From Prosopocoilus inquinatus (lineage: Eukaryota; Arthropoda; Insecta; Coleoptera; Lucanidae): 64,000 nucleotides of DNA. The notes under the pieces are model-generated. The model saw only the letters and a list, made by a program, of their open reading frames with translations. It did no database searches and had not been told where the DNA came from. Below are positions 32,148-40,263 of the stretch, in pieces. The position numbers and the translations under genes were made by a program. Each line of letters opens with the position of its first letter. The first letter of the stretch is position 1. Location of the stretch: NCBI GenBank assembly GCA_036172665.1, contig CM069872.1, positions 21,865,001 to 21,929,000 on the forward strand. Reading direction: 5' to 3'.

Positions 32148-32778
32148 TTGATGCGTTTTGTTTGATTTTCGCGAATCCGTTTTAGCGACGTGCATTCTTT
32201 AGAATAAGCTTCGTGCTTAATATCTACCCCCGGTATTTTCCGACGTTCGCAAACCGCGCATTTTTTTATCGTAGTTCTGCATTCCGCTAAGTTATGTTCC
32301 CCTGCGCATATTTACAAATTTGCGTTGATTTTTTGCACTCTTTCGCTATGTGTCCGGTTCCTAAGCATTTAAAGCAGTATTGTACCTCTTTTTGATCCTC
32401 TACGTCACAATGGCGCCACATAATTTTTACTTTCCGATTCACGATTAGGTTCCTAAGTTTCGCGCTTACTGCCGCTACCGCGTGTTTCGTTTTGTTGTTG
32501 AATTTTCCTGTGAAATACCTAAAGATGTTTATTTCCCTCTCGAACGCCTCAAAATTTTCATAATTTGTCGCAATTACCTCGTTCTGTTTGTACAAACACG
32601 CTTTAATTTCGTCCGACTCTAGTTCGCGATTTATGCCAAATATTACTGTCACCGGATTGGATTTTTCTACTTCTTTTGCTCGCATCTCTCCGGACAATTT
32701 TTCCGCCACTGTCGCCGTCAGTTTTTCCGCGTCTACTCGCGTCACGCATTCTACAAGTACGCATCCATTTTTCGTCTC
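32148..32778 (-). pseudogene. R1-clade ORF1 C-terminal part (c8)
   Basis: Continues the ORF1 begun at 51343 on the far side of the Polinton. It has GCVLVECVTRVDAEKLTA, EKLSGEMRAKEV, FRYFTGKFNNKTKHAVAA and zinc knuckles CFKCLGTGHIAKEC and CAVCE. One base is missing near 32310 within the second knuckle, shifting the frame. It overlaps the ORF2 start. Confidence 0.85.
32773..32778. repeat. Target-site duplication CGTCTC, left of Polinton
   Basis: CGTCTC directly precedes the element's first bases AGTAGTAGG. The same hexamer follows the last bases CCTACTACT at 50819-50824. Six-base duplications and AG...CT ends are the known signature of Maverick/Polinton integration. Confidence 0.95.
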
Positions 32779-32927
32779 AGTAGTAGGAATAGGCCGATTC
32801 TGGAACCTCCTCCGACCTTGACCAATAAAGTTCAAGGTCAAGGTCGGAGGAGGTTCCAGAATCGGCCTATTCCTGACGTGACCTCACCATGACCTTAAAC
32901 TTCAAGGCCATGACCTTGAGGTGACCT
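32779..32927. repeat. Polinton left terminal inverted repeat
   Basis: Matches the reverse complement of 50669-50818 with a few differences, mainly in the palindrome loop and near 32891-32910. In this class the ends are replication origins to which the terminal protein is attached (family knowledge). Confidence 0.9.
32785..32874. repeat. 90-bp terminal palindrome, left end
   Basis: The TIR is itself a palindrome. A 39-bp arm starting AGGAATAGGCCGATTCTGG pairs with its reverse complement ending at 32874, with a spacer of about 12 bp (AATAAAGTTCAA). It can fold into a long hairpin or cruciform. Confidence 0.9.
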
Positions 32928-33260
32928 CGATCAAGGTCAAGATTAGAGGAGGTTCCAGAATCGACCTGTTCCTAACGTAACCGAGAGGAAACTTTGAAAT
33001 GACCTTGAGGGTTTAAGGTTAAGATCGGAGGAGGTTCTAAAATTTGCTTTGTGCCGATGTAACTACAAGGTTAAGGATCAAGTCAGAGGAGGTTGCAAAA
33101 TTTTCAATGTCATTGACGTGACCTCATCATTACCTCTAAAAGCGAGGTCAGAGGAGGGTTCCAAAAATTATCTATCCTTGACGTGACCTTAACTTGACGG
33201 AGGATCCAAAAACGGTTTATCTTGAATATGACCGTAAGGTTGGAGGAGGTAGGGACCCCC
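32928..33260. repeat. Degenerate copies of the terminal motif, left subterminal region
   Basis: About six decaying repeats of GGAGGAGGTTCCAGAATCG-like sequence followed by CTTGACGTGACC-like sequence, spaced 50-80 bp (for example near 32943, 33025, 33086, 33146, 33199 and 33241). They resemble the inner arm of the terminal palindrome. No gene. Confidence 0.75.
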
Positions 33261-33274
33261 ACCTAAAATCTTGT

Positions 33275-33306
33275 TATATAAGGTTCTTCATTTGGGAATA
33301 GATTCA
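33275..33306 (+). promoter_or_regulatory. TATA/Inr promoter of first Polinton gene
   Basis: TATATAAG at 33275-33282 and an arthropod-type initiator TTCAGTT with its A at 33306, 31 bp downstream. The spacing is the classical one for insect core promoters. Confidence 0.75.
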
Positions 33307-33363
33307 GTTGTTACAGAACTGTGAGTTGTGTTGTTAAGTTAATCACCTACCTACATACATAAA

Positions 33364-34283
33364 AGTAAGTTTAAGTCATCTTATTGTAATAATTTATAAT
33401 TTGTATATTTTTGTTGTATTTAACAGTGACATCTAAACAAGTGGATTTTTTCCTGAAGCAAAAGAGAAGGCACGTGAACGATCCTTTTGATGACGTACAG
33501 AAGAAAAGACTTCTAACTGAAAACGTTGACAAACCAAAAGAAGAAAAGCCGGATGAGCACGGTTTGAATATGCCCTCAGTTCGAAACGAGTTTCAATTTG
33601 AAATACTCTCCCAGCCTTACTTCACAGATGAAGATTTTCGTCAATGTGATACTAATGAGACAGCACCTTCCGAGATTTCAGAAGCAAGAGAGGTGACTGA
33701 CGTAGATCAGTTGCCACTTTTAGCTCAAAGTGTATATTTTCTAAATAAGAGCCGTACGAAGTGGATTTGTGTCGGACTGTGTACCGAAACATTTTTTGAT
33801 CCGATAATACGTATTATGGGTTCCAAAAGGCAGAGCATATCGTTTTTAGAAGAGGAATGGAAAGAATTTTGTTCTTATAACTACACTTTGAAGTCGTATT
33901 TTACTGAGAAGAAAACTATTTATCCGGTAATGAAAATCAGCTCAGTAAAGGCGTCTTTCGAACGCATCGAAGGAACGAAAATACTGAAATTAGAAAGAGG
34001 AGTGGAGACATTATATATATCTTATAAAGGTCTATTGGAACTCTGGAAATTGTGTGATATTGTATTATATCGTTTAGAAGTTTTGAAACAATTGAACTAT
34101 AAATCATTCTACAGCAACATGATTCCATGCTTGAGTGTTATGGAAAGTGATATGAAGACAAATGTTAAATCATTTCTCAATAATGAAATATCTGAGAAAG
34201 GAGCAATTACAAATGAATTAATGATGTTTGGAATTAGTAAATTAATTTTTGATATAAGTATGCATAAAGCTGTTAATATGTAA
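33364..34283 (+). CDS. Polinton gene 1, unknown function, spliced start codon
   Basis: I do not recognise the family. A 62-bp intron (33365-33426, GTAAGT...TTTAACAG) follows an untranslated first exon. Splicing joins the A at 33364 to TG at 33427 and so creates the ATG. The protein is 285 aa: N-terminus with SKQVDFFLKQKRRH (basic, NLS-like), an acidic middle, then a mixed alpha/beta C-terminal half (FLEEEWKEFCSYNY, LERGVETLYISYKGLLELW). No signal peptide or membrane segment. It has its own TATA/Inr promoter and an AATAAA at 34337, so it is probably a separate, perhaps early, transcript (inference). Without splicing, translation would need the upstream in-frame ATG at 33411. Confidence 0.75.
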
Positions 34284-34421
34284 ATGTTATGTGATTTAAT
34301 ATGTATATATTTCTAGATATGACACTGTCAGTTATAAATAAAATTTTCTAAGAACACTGTTTGACCCTTTATTTAATAAACTAACGATACTTAACCAAAA
34401 AATTAAGAGAAATTTTTACGC

Positions 34422-34430
34422 TATATAAAG
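34422..34430 (+). promoter_or_regulatory. TATA box upstream of PLA2 gene
   Basis: TATATAAAG, 66 bp before the start codon of the phospholipase gene and after the AATAAA (34337-34342) of gene 1. Expected transcription start near 34453. Confidence 0.6.
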
Positions 34431-34495
34431 ATAAGCAGTGAGTATTGAAGTAGTACACATGTAACATCGTTGACTGTTAGAAAGAAAAGCCATAA

Positions 34496-35317
34496 ATGCG
34501 ACGTCGTGTCAAAACAGATTACACTACGAGAAGCACCTTAAAACGAAAAGGTCGTGGTTTACTTAATACGTTAATTAATAAACTACCAGTAGAGTTACAC
34601 TTACCAGGTTACAATTACTGCGGTCCGGGCACAAAATTAGACGTTCGACTTAAAAGAGGAGACAGAGGTGTGAATGCGTTGGATGAGGCTTGCAAGCAAC
34701 ACGATATCGCATATTCTGTAAGTAGCGATTTAGAAAAACGTCACGAAGCAGATAAAAAATTGTATCAAGCGGCAGTGAAAAGAGTGAAGAGTACAGAAGC
34801 GGGATTTGGTGAAAAAGCATCTGCGTTATCTGTAGCCGCCTTAATGAAAGCTAAGACAAAGCTTGGAATGGGAAACGGAGTGAAGAGAAAGCGTAGTAAA
34901 AGGAAGAAGCGTGGTGGTAAATTATCATTTCGACAAGCTGTAAGGAAAGCACAACATGCAATTTCACGTAATGGTAACAAGAGTCTGTTAGAAAATGTGA
35001 AATTGGCGCAGGCTGTTTTAAAGAAGGACCACAAGAAAATAAGACCTCCACGTCAAAGAGTGATACCAATTCCTAAGAGAGGAGGGTTTTTACCTTTAAT
35101 TCCATTATTTGCGGCTTTGGGCGCAATAGGATCGCTCGGCGGCGGTGCAGCTGCAATTGCTAAGGCGGTAAACGATGCAAAAGCTGCGAAAGAGCAACTG
35201 AAAGAGGCAGAGCGACATAATCGCGCTATGGAAACAAAAGCAGTGGGAAGCGGATTCTATATAAAACCTTACAAAACAGGGTGTGGGTTATATTTACGAT
35301 CCAATCCAAAAAACTGA
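34496..35317 (+). CDS. Minor virion protein with phospholipase A2 domain
   Basis: 273 aa. Residues about 30-85 carry a parvovirus-VP1-type phospholipase A2: the calcium loop YCGPGT and the catalytic His-Asp pair in LDEACKQHDIAYS. This enzyme breaches endosomal membranes during entry in parvoviruses (family knowledge). A strongly basic stretch (KRKRSKRKKRGGK, residues about 123-136) looks like a nuclear signal or DNA-binding tail. A hydrophobic Gly/Ala-rich segment (FLPLIPLFAALGAIGSLGGG, residues about 198-217) looks membrane-active, with a predicted helix after it. The C-terminus has repeated GxxYIKPY/GCGLYLR motifs. It overlaps the next gene by 37 bp in another frame. Probably an internal capsid protein. 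Confidence 0.88.
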   Translation: MRRRVKTDYTTRSTLKRKGRGLLNTLINKLPVELHLPGYNYCGPGTKLDVRLKRGDRGVNALDEACKQHDIAYSVSSDLEKRHEADKKLYQAAVKRVKSTEAGFGEKASALSVAALMKAKTKLGMGNGVKRKRSKRKKRGGKLSFRQAVRKAQHAISRNGNKSLLENVKLAQAVLKKDHKKIRPPRQRVIPIPKRGGFLPLIPLFAALGAIGSLGGGAAAIAKAVNDAKAAKEQLKEAERHNRAMETKAVGSGFYIKPYKTGCGLYLRSNPKN

Positions 35318-35688
35318 AATATTTGCCTCGGCGACCGTTGACTAACATTGACATACTGAAATATGCTAAAATATGGAAATTACCTTTCTTTCGAGGTGTG
35401 TTTATGAGAGATACTTTACCTAAAAAGATATGGAAGCATGAAAGTGGAGTAGTGAATTTAGATAGCGATTCTGGTGAAGGAACGCATTGGGTAGCATATT
35501 ATAAGAGAGGAGGAATCGTAAAATATTTTGACAGCTATGGAGATCTACGACCTCCAGTTGAAGTAGAGAAATATCTTTTGTCGAACGGATTGGGAGTTAT
35601 TAACTATAATTATGAAAGGTATCAGAAACAAAATACACAAAATTGTGGACACTTATGTCTACAGTTTTTAAAGTCCTTTACAAGTTAA
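35281..35688 (+). CDS. Adenain-like cysteine protease
   Basis: Virion maturation protease of the adenovirus/Polinton type (C5/C48-like). The catalytic triad is visible: His in GEGTHWVAYY, acidic residue in KYFDSYGDLRPP, and Cys in QNTQNCGHLC, with the oxyanion Gln just before it. Length up to 135 aa is close to the usual compact size. The first ATG is at 35281, within the end of the PLA2 gene. The conserved part begins at about LTNIDILKYA, so the exact start is uncertain. It probably cleaves the capsid proteins encoded next to it. Confidence 0.9.
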   Translation: MWVIFTIQSKKLKYLPRRPLTNIDILKYAKIWKLPFFRGVFMRDTLPKKIWKHESGVVNLDSDSGEGTHWVAYYKRGGIVKYFDSYGDLRPPVEVEKYLLSNGLGVINYNYERYQKQNTQNCGHLCLQFLKSFTS

Positions 35689-35710
35689 GTAAGAATGTAG
35701 TACTTGAAAG

Positions 35711-36445
35711 ATGGTCAACATGGAATCTTCACCCGTTGCGTGTACATTCACTCTTACGGGAACTGAATCAGTTTTATTTTGTGAATTGAATCCACCACTA
35801 TACCTCGATGAAGAGGCAACATATGAAATGTGCTTGTTAAATTTTGAAACGTTTAATGCAATACCTAACATAGATGAAAGTAATAATTTGATACATTATG
35901 AAGAAACAGGAAAAACGACGGTTTGGAAAACTATCGTTATACCTACAGGTACATATGAACTAGACGATATCAACCAATATCTGAAAGATTATTTTCAAAA
36001 TAACAATATCCCTGATTATATAAACATTAAAGGAAATAATAATACTTTAAAGGCAACCATACACAGTTCGGTTAAGCTCGATTTTAGTAAACCAAATTCA
36101 TTGGGAAAATTGTTGGGTTTTAAACCGCGAACGTTGAAAGTAAACGATAATAACATTGGTGATTTTCCGGTGGAAATAAATAAAGTAAATGCTATAAGAA
36201 TAGAATGTAATCTAACCGGTGGATCTTATAACAACGGAGAACCCGGTCATGTTTTGTATCATTTCTTTCCAAATGTACCTCCAGGGTTTAAAATAATAGA
36301 ATCCCCTCTTCAAGCTATTTATCTTCCAGTGACCGTGAATGTGATTACGAGAATAGTCATTCGACTATTAGATCAAGAGAATCGATTAGTAAATTTTAGA
36401 AACGAAGTAATTACTCTAAGACTTCATTTGAGAAGATTCACATAA
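35711..36445 (+). CDS. Penton-like minor capsid protein
   Basis: 244 aa. Beta-rich throughout. It has the pattern seen in Polinton penton-like proteins: an N-terminal strand after ESSPVACTFTL, IPTGTYELDDINQYLKDYF, SLGKLLGFKPR, and GEPGHVLYHFFPNVPPGFK near the C-terminus. These are thought to be single jelly-roll proteins at capsid vertices. The start is ATG 35711 or the in-frame ATG 35720. It lies 22 bp after the protease. Its TAA stop overlaps the ATG of the next small ORF. Confidence 0.82.
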   Translation: MVNMESSPVACTFTLTGTESVLFCELNPPLYLDEEATYEMCLLNFETFNAIPNIDESNNLIHYEETGKTTVWKTIVIPTGTYELDDINQYLKDYFQNNNIPDYINIKGNNNTLKATIHSSVKLDFSKPNSLGKLLGFKPRTLKVNDNNIGDFPVEINKVNAIRIECNLTGGSYNNGEPGHVLYHFFPNVPPGFKIIESPLQAIYLPVTVNVITRIVIRLLDQENRLVNFRNEVITLRLHLRRFT

Positions 36446-36618
36446 TGATTATTTACGATAGCAATTATTCGAAACGGAAAGAGTGTAGCAGAATTAGACG
36501 TAATGTATTATTTAAACCACGGAAACAGATACTGAACTGTTGTCGACAAAAAAAACTGAAATTGACACAGAGAAATCGAATATATTTAGAGAGTTTAGGT
36601 TATAAGGTGCTAACATAG
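36445..36618 (+). CDS. 57-aa basic small protein, start overlaps penton stop
   Basis: The ATG at 36445-36447 shares its first base with the penton stop codon (TAATG). 57 aa, rich in Lys and Arg, with two adjacent Cys (LNCCRQ) and a C-terminal LTQRNRIYLESLGYKVL segment. The overlap suggests termination-reinitiation from the penton mRNA. I do not recognise the family. It could be a DNA-condensing core peptide like adenovirus mu (inference). It is too short for usual gene callers. Confidence 0.6.
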   Translation: MIIYDSNYSKRKECSRIRRNVLFKPRKQILNCCRQKKLKLTQRNRIYLESLGYKVLT

Positions 36619-36705
36619 GGGGAATTATTCTGTAGAAGAAACGTAACCGTCAAAGGGTGAACACCATCATTACACGTAAGGCAATCATCATCTAAACAGA
36701 ACGAC

Positions 36706-37926
36706 ATGGATATTTTGGGAGTAACTGATAAAATTAAATTGGACACTTCAATAACCAGTATGGAGTTCCATTCACACTTACCATTCAGTTCATCATTTGG
36801 TAATAACGATGAAGTGCGTATCACCGTACCTGAGATCGACAATTACACCCTCCCTTGCGAAAGTTATTTGTACGTCGAGGGAAGACTGCGTTTGGTTAGT
36901 GATAATACTAAACACAGTGCGACGGCACAATTGATAAATAATCCGGTAGCTTATATGTTTAGCGAGATTAGATATCTTCTGAACGGAGTACAGGTGGATT
37001 CGGTAAGAAATGTTGGCATAACATCAACAATGAAAGGGTATTTTTCTTTTACTCGCAACGATACAGTAAAATTGGAAAATGCAGGATGGATTCAGGAGAA
37101 TGATAAAATGAGCGATATACTCAACGTTAAGGGAGATTTCTCAGCAAGTGTACCTTTAAAGACACTATTAGGTTTTGGGGAAGATTATAAAAAGATCGTC
37201 TTGAATATGAGGCAAGAATTAGTATTGATCAGAGCAAATGATGACGTTGATGCAGTTCTGGAAACAAACAAGACGGAAAAGATTAAATTAATAATTGACA
37301 AAATTGTATGGCGTATACCTCATATTTCTGTTGGACTACGTGAGCAATTGGCTTTAACGAGAGTGACAGACAGAGATGTTGAAATACAAATTCCTTTCAG
37401 AAGCTGGGAGTTGCACGAGTATCCGTCGCTCCCAACTACGACAAGTCATTCTTGGACAGTAAAAACGGCTCCGCAGTTGGAAACGCCAAGGTACATAATC
37501 ATCGGTTTTCAAACTAAGCGAAAGGGTGTCGTCGATGCAAACATGAGTCTGTTTGATGACGTTAAGTTAAAATCATTAACGGTATTTCTAAATGGCGAAC
37601 GCTATCCGTACGACAATATTGATATTGATATTGAAAATAACAAATACGCCGTTATATACGACATGTATTCCAGATTTCAGGAAAATTATTATCATCGTGA
37701 AAGCAGTCAACCTTGGTTCAATCCAAAAGGATTAGCTAGTTGCCCATTAATAGGAATCGACTGCACTTTTCAGAGAGATGTAATGCATAAAAGTGCAGTA
37801 GAAATAAGAATTGAGTTTACAACTAAAGAAAATATTAAAGCTGATACTATTGCTTACTGTTTAATTCTGCATGACAAAGCGTTCTCTTATTCACCTCTCA
37901 CCAAAATTGTCCGTCAGTTGATGTAA
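36706..37926 (+). CDS. Major capsid protein (double jelly-roll type)
   Basis: 406 aa, the expected hexon-like protein by family resemblance and position between penton and ATPase. It matches a protein family common in insect genomes: near the N-terminus YLYVEGRLRL and MFSEIRYLLNGVQVD; mid-protein PFRSWELHEYPSLP and PRYIIIGFQTKRKG; near the C-terminus SLTVFLNGERYPY, FQENYYHRES and YCLILHDKAFSY. No lesion. The leader of about 85 bp after the small ORF has no clear TATA. The double jelly-roll assignment rests on the family, since fold cannot be seen directly. Confidence 0.85.
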   Translation: MDILGVTDKIKLDTSITSMEFHSHLPFSSSFGNNDEVRITVPEIDNYTLPCESYLYVEGRLRLVSDNTKHSATAQLINNPVAYMFSEIRYLLNGVQVDSVRNVGITSTMKGYFSFTRNDTVKLENAGWIQENDKMSDILNVKGDFSASVPLKTLLGFGEDYKKIVLNMRQELVLIRANDDVDAVLETNKTEKIKLIIDKIVWRIPHISVGLREQLALTRVTDRDVEIQIPFRSWELHEYPSLPTTTSHSWTVKTAPQLETPRYIIIGFQTKRKGVVDANMSLFDDVKLKSLTVFLNGERYPYDNIDIDIENNKYAVIYDMYSRFQENYYHRESSQPWFNPKGLASCPLIGIDCTFQRDVMHKSAVEIRIEFTTKENIKADTIAYCLILHDKAFSYSPLTKIVRQLM

Positions 37927-38006
37927 ACCGTGAATGGCAGTATTAACAGAGAAGCTAAAACTATTTGATTTAATTTGATTTTATAAGAAGCAACATCAAC
38001 CGAACC

Positions 38007-38537
38007 ATGAAAAAACGATTTATTGTCATTGACATTCAAGGATTTAAAGTGGAAAATAATCAGTTTATACCAAAAGAGTTGGCTTCTTACGATAGTGAAA
38101 GAAAAGTGAGTCATTTTTTATTTCAACCACCCACAAGTTTGTCAATGGTCCCCAGAAAATTTCAAAATGTTGCAAACTGGTTAATGACCAATCACCATTG
38201 CATTGATTGGAATAGAGGATTCGTCCCCTTATCTGAGTTTGACGCAATCATCAACTTTTTATGTTGTACAGCCAAAGTCGTTTACGTTAAAGGAGTGGAG
38301 AAGTCTCGATTTCTATGTGAAATTCTAGCGAAAAGCAATGGTGAAAGTGTACCTGTGTTAGATTTGGGTGAAATTTACGAGGATGTACAAAAATTGCAAA
38401 AATCCGAACCCAAGTGTCCATTTCACTCAAGAAAAAATTGCATGTGTGCTTTAACGAACGTGTTTGATTTACATAAATTTATTCAAACAAAGTTATATGA
38501 AGGATTTTTTACACTAAACATTTGTGATATATTATGA
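38007..38537 (+). CDS. Polinton protein of unknown function, 176 aa
   Basis: N-terminal strand RFIVIDIQGFKV followed by FIPKELA, then an alternating pattern and VVYVKGVEKSRFL. This looks like the start of an RNase H-like or exonuclease-like fold, but the expected second acidic residue is Gln (DIQ), so I would not call it active. The C-terminal part has a Cys/His cluster (CPFHSRKNCMC) that could bind zinc. No signal or membrane segment. It follows the major capsid gene by 80 bp. Confidence 0.7.
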   Translation: MKKRFIVIDIQGFKVENNQFIPKELASYDSERKVSHFLFQPPTSLSMVPRKFQNVANWLMTNHHCIDWNRGFVPLSEFDAIINFLCCTAKVVYVKGVEKSRFLCEILAKSNGESVPVLDLGEIYEDVQKLQKSEPKCPFHSRKNCMCALTNVFDLHKFIQTKLYEGFFTLNICDIL

Positions 38538-38582
38538 GGAAACTTTGGTTCTTAGTTAGTATAAGAAAAGTTCAGCTTCGCA

Positions 38583-38918
38583 ATGGATTTCTTCTCCCGT
38601 CTATTTTGCAAGAACATTATAAAGCATGTTGTAGAGAAGGTTGGCGAAGTTATTGACCAGTACGAAAAAGATTGTTCGTTCAGTAGTATACCAGATAAGG
38701 ATTTGAAGTACTTTCCAAAATCGTATCTATGTACCAGAGTCACAGCCGTAGATCTAGAATATATCTGGCCTAAGTTGCCAATCCATTATCAACGCTGTAA
38801 ATATCTACAAAGTCAGAGACTCTGTCACCAACATTGGAATCAAACCGAATTTTCTTTGGATGAAATAGATGGTCCACCTCCACGGAAGAAGAATTGCTAT
38901 TTGTGTACTTATTCTTAA
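38583..38918 (+). CDS. Small Cys/His-rich Polinton protein, 111 aa
   Basis: Not recognised. N-terminal amphipathic helix (MDFFSRLFCKNIIKHVVEKV), then KDLKYFPKSYLC, and a C-terminal pair of putative metal ligands CHQHW and CYLC separated by about 25 residues. 45 bp after the previous gene; probably in the same transcript. It ends before AATAAA at 38976-38981. Confidence 0.6.
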   Translation: MDFFSRLFCKNIIKHVVEKVGEVIDQYEKDCSFSSIPDKDLKYFPKSYLCTRVTAVDLEYIWPKLPIHYQRCKYLQSQRLCHQHWNQTEFSLDEIDGPPPRKKNCYLCTYS

Positions 38919-40263
38919 ATATTATTATTAAAATATTAATTATTAAATATTGTTATTAATAATATATTATTATACAATAAACTATAATCAGAAAGGAGTT
39001 GTTATTTTATTCGTTATTAATTTTAATAAATCAATTTAAGGATTTAAGAAAGAATTTAGAAATACATTGCGTTATTAAATTATTTAGATTAACTCTTGAT
39101 GAGCAATTTAGCTTGACAGATTTTTATTGTCTTTGAAAGTATCGCTTTATTCGATTGAAATTTCAAACGTTGTCAAATTTACGAATTTTCTACGATGTAA
39201 AAGTCACAAAAATGGTTTTCACTGTGCAGCGTTAAAAATTTCATAGCGAGAAGTGATCTGTATAAAAATTATAATAAACTAAATCAGAAAGGAGACGTTA
39301 TTAATTTTAATCGATCAATTTAAAATTTAAGAATTTAGATTCACACACCGTCGTATAATAAATTAAGTGGCATAGAAAAAATAAACATGTTTGAAGGCGA
39401 ACGTCGATTAAATATACAAATACTATAAAATTTACATATGTATTCCGAGTTGTGAATGAATATAAATACCGTTTTAAATAAATAAAAACAAGCACGTTTT
39501 AAAGCGAGCCATACCAGCAAGAATTGCATAACAGTAAATTAACATATTTACGAGCATTCACCGTCGATTTAAAATTCAAATTCAATTTGCATAGAAATCG
39601 TTTAACTAATATATTGGTATTACACACCAGTCTTAATCGGTCTTTCACAAAGCTTAGTGCGTGTTTACTAAGAGAATATAAGTAAGAGAATATTTTTAAG
39701 AATGTAATTTAAATTTACACGATTCTTACAAATAAAGATTAGGGGCTGACTGTTCGATGAAATCGTGGTTTCTAGAAGATGAGTGCTCGTGTGTGTAATG
39801 TGTATCGTTAAACTGTGTGACACTTGCAAGTTTGATTTAGGAAAATTTTTGCGAATAAAGATTATTATTCGACAGATACACTTTTTCCTTACATTCATTT
39901 GAATAATGATTATTATAAACTTGGTAATAATAAGATTAGAATTACTATTCAACTTGGTTATAATAAGATTATTATTAAACTTCGTAAATGTTATTCAAAT
40001 TCTAAAGTCGTTAGAGAGAATAATTAGTTATTGAAATTTTTTCAAAATAACTGCAAGTAAGAATAAAAAAAGAGAAGGAAAGAAGAAAAGGACAGAAAGG
40101 AAAGAAAAAAAAGGAGAGAAGGAAAGAAAAAAAGAGGAGAAAGGAAGGAAAAAAGGAGGAAAGAAAGGAAAGAAGAAAAGAGGAAAGGTTAGTTCTAGTG
40201 GGCCGTGGTTACGCCTTCGTTACGCCTTCGTGACGCCCAGAAAATGGAAAGGGAAGAGTAGGG
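38919..40263 (+). other. Non-coding spacer with duplications and polypurine tract
   Basis: 1.3 kb of AT-rich DNA with no convincing gene. It contains the AATAAA ending the capsid transcript (38976), an imperfect direct repeat (38976-39060 and 39273-39340, sharing AATCAGAAAGGAG and AATTTTAAT..ATCAATTTAA) and a run of almost only A and G at 40066-40188. It separates the capsid cluster from the second plus-strand gene block. Confidence 0.7.
40066..40188 (+). repeat. Polypurine tract, about 120 bp
   Basis: Nearly uninterrupted A/G sequence built from GGAAAGAA-like units. Such tracts can form triplex DNA or act as promoter elements. It ends 76 bp before the next start codon. Confidence 0.85.

Noticed and set aside
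38976..39340. LTRs of an element inserted in the Polinton spacer
   Set aside because: The direct repeat is too short and imperfect, lacks TG/CA ends and has no target duplication.
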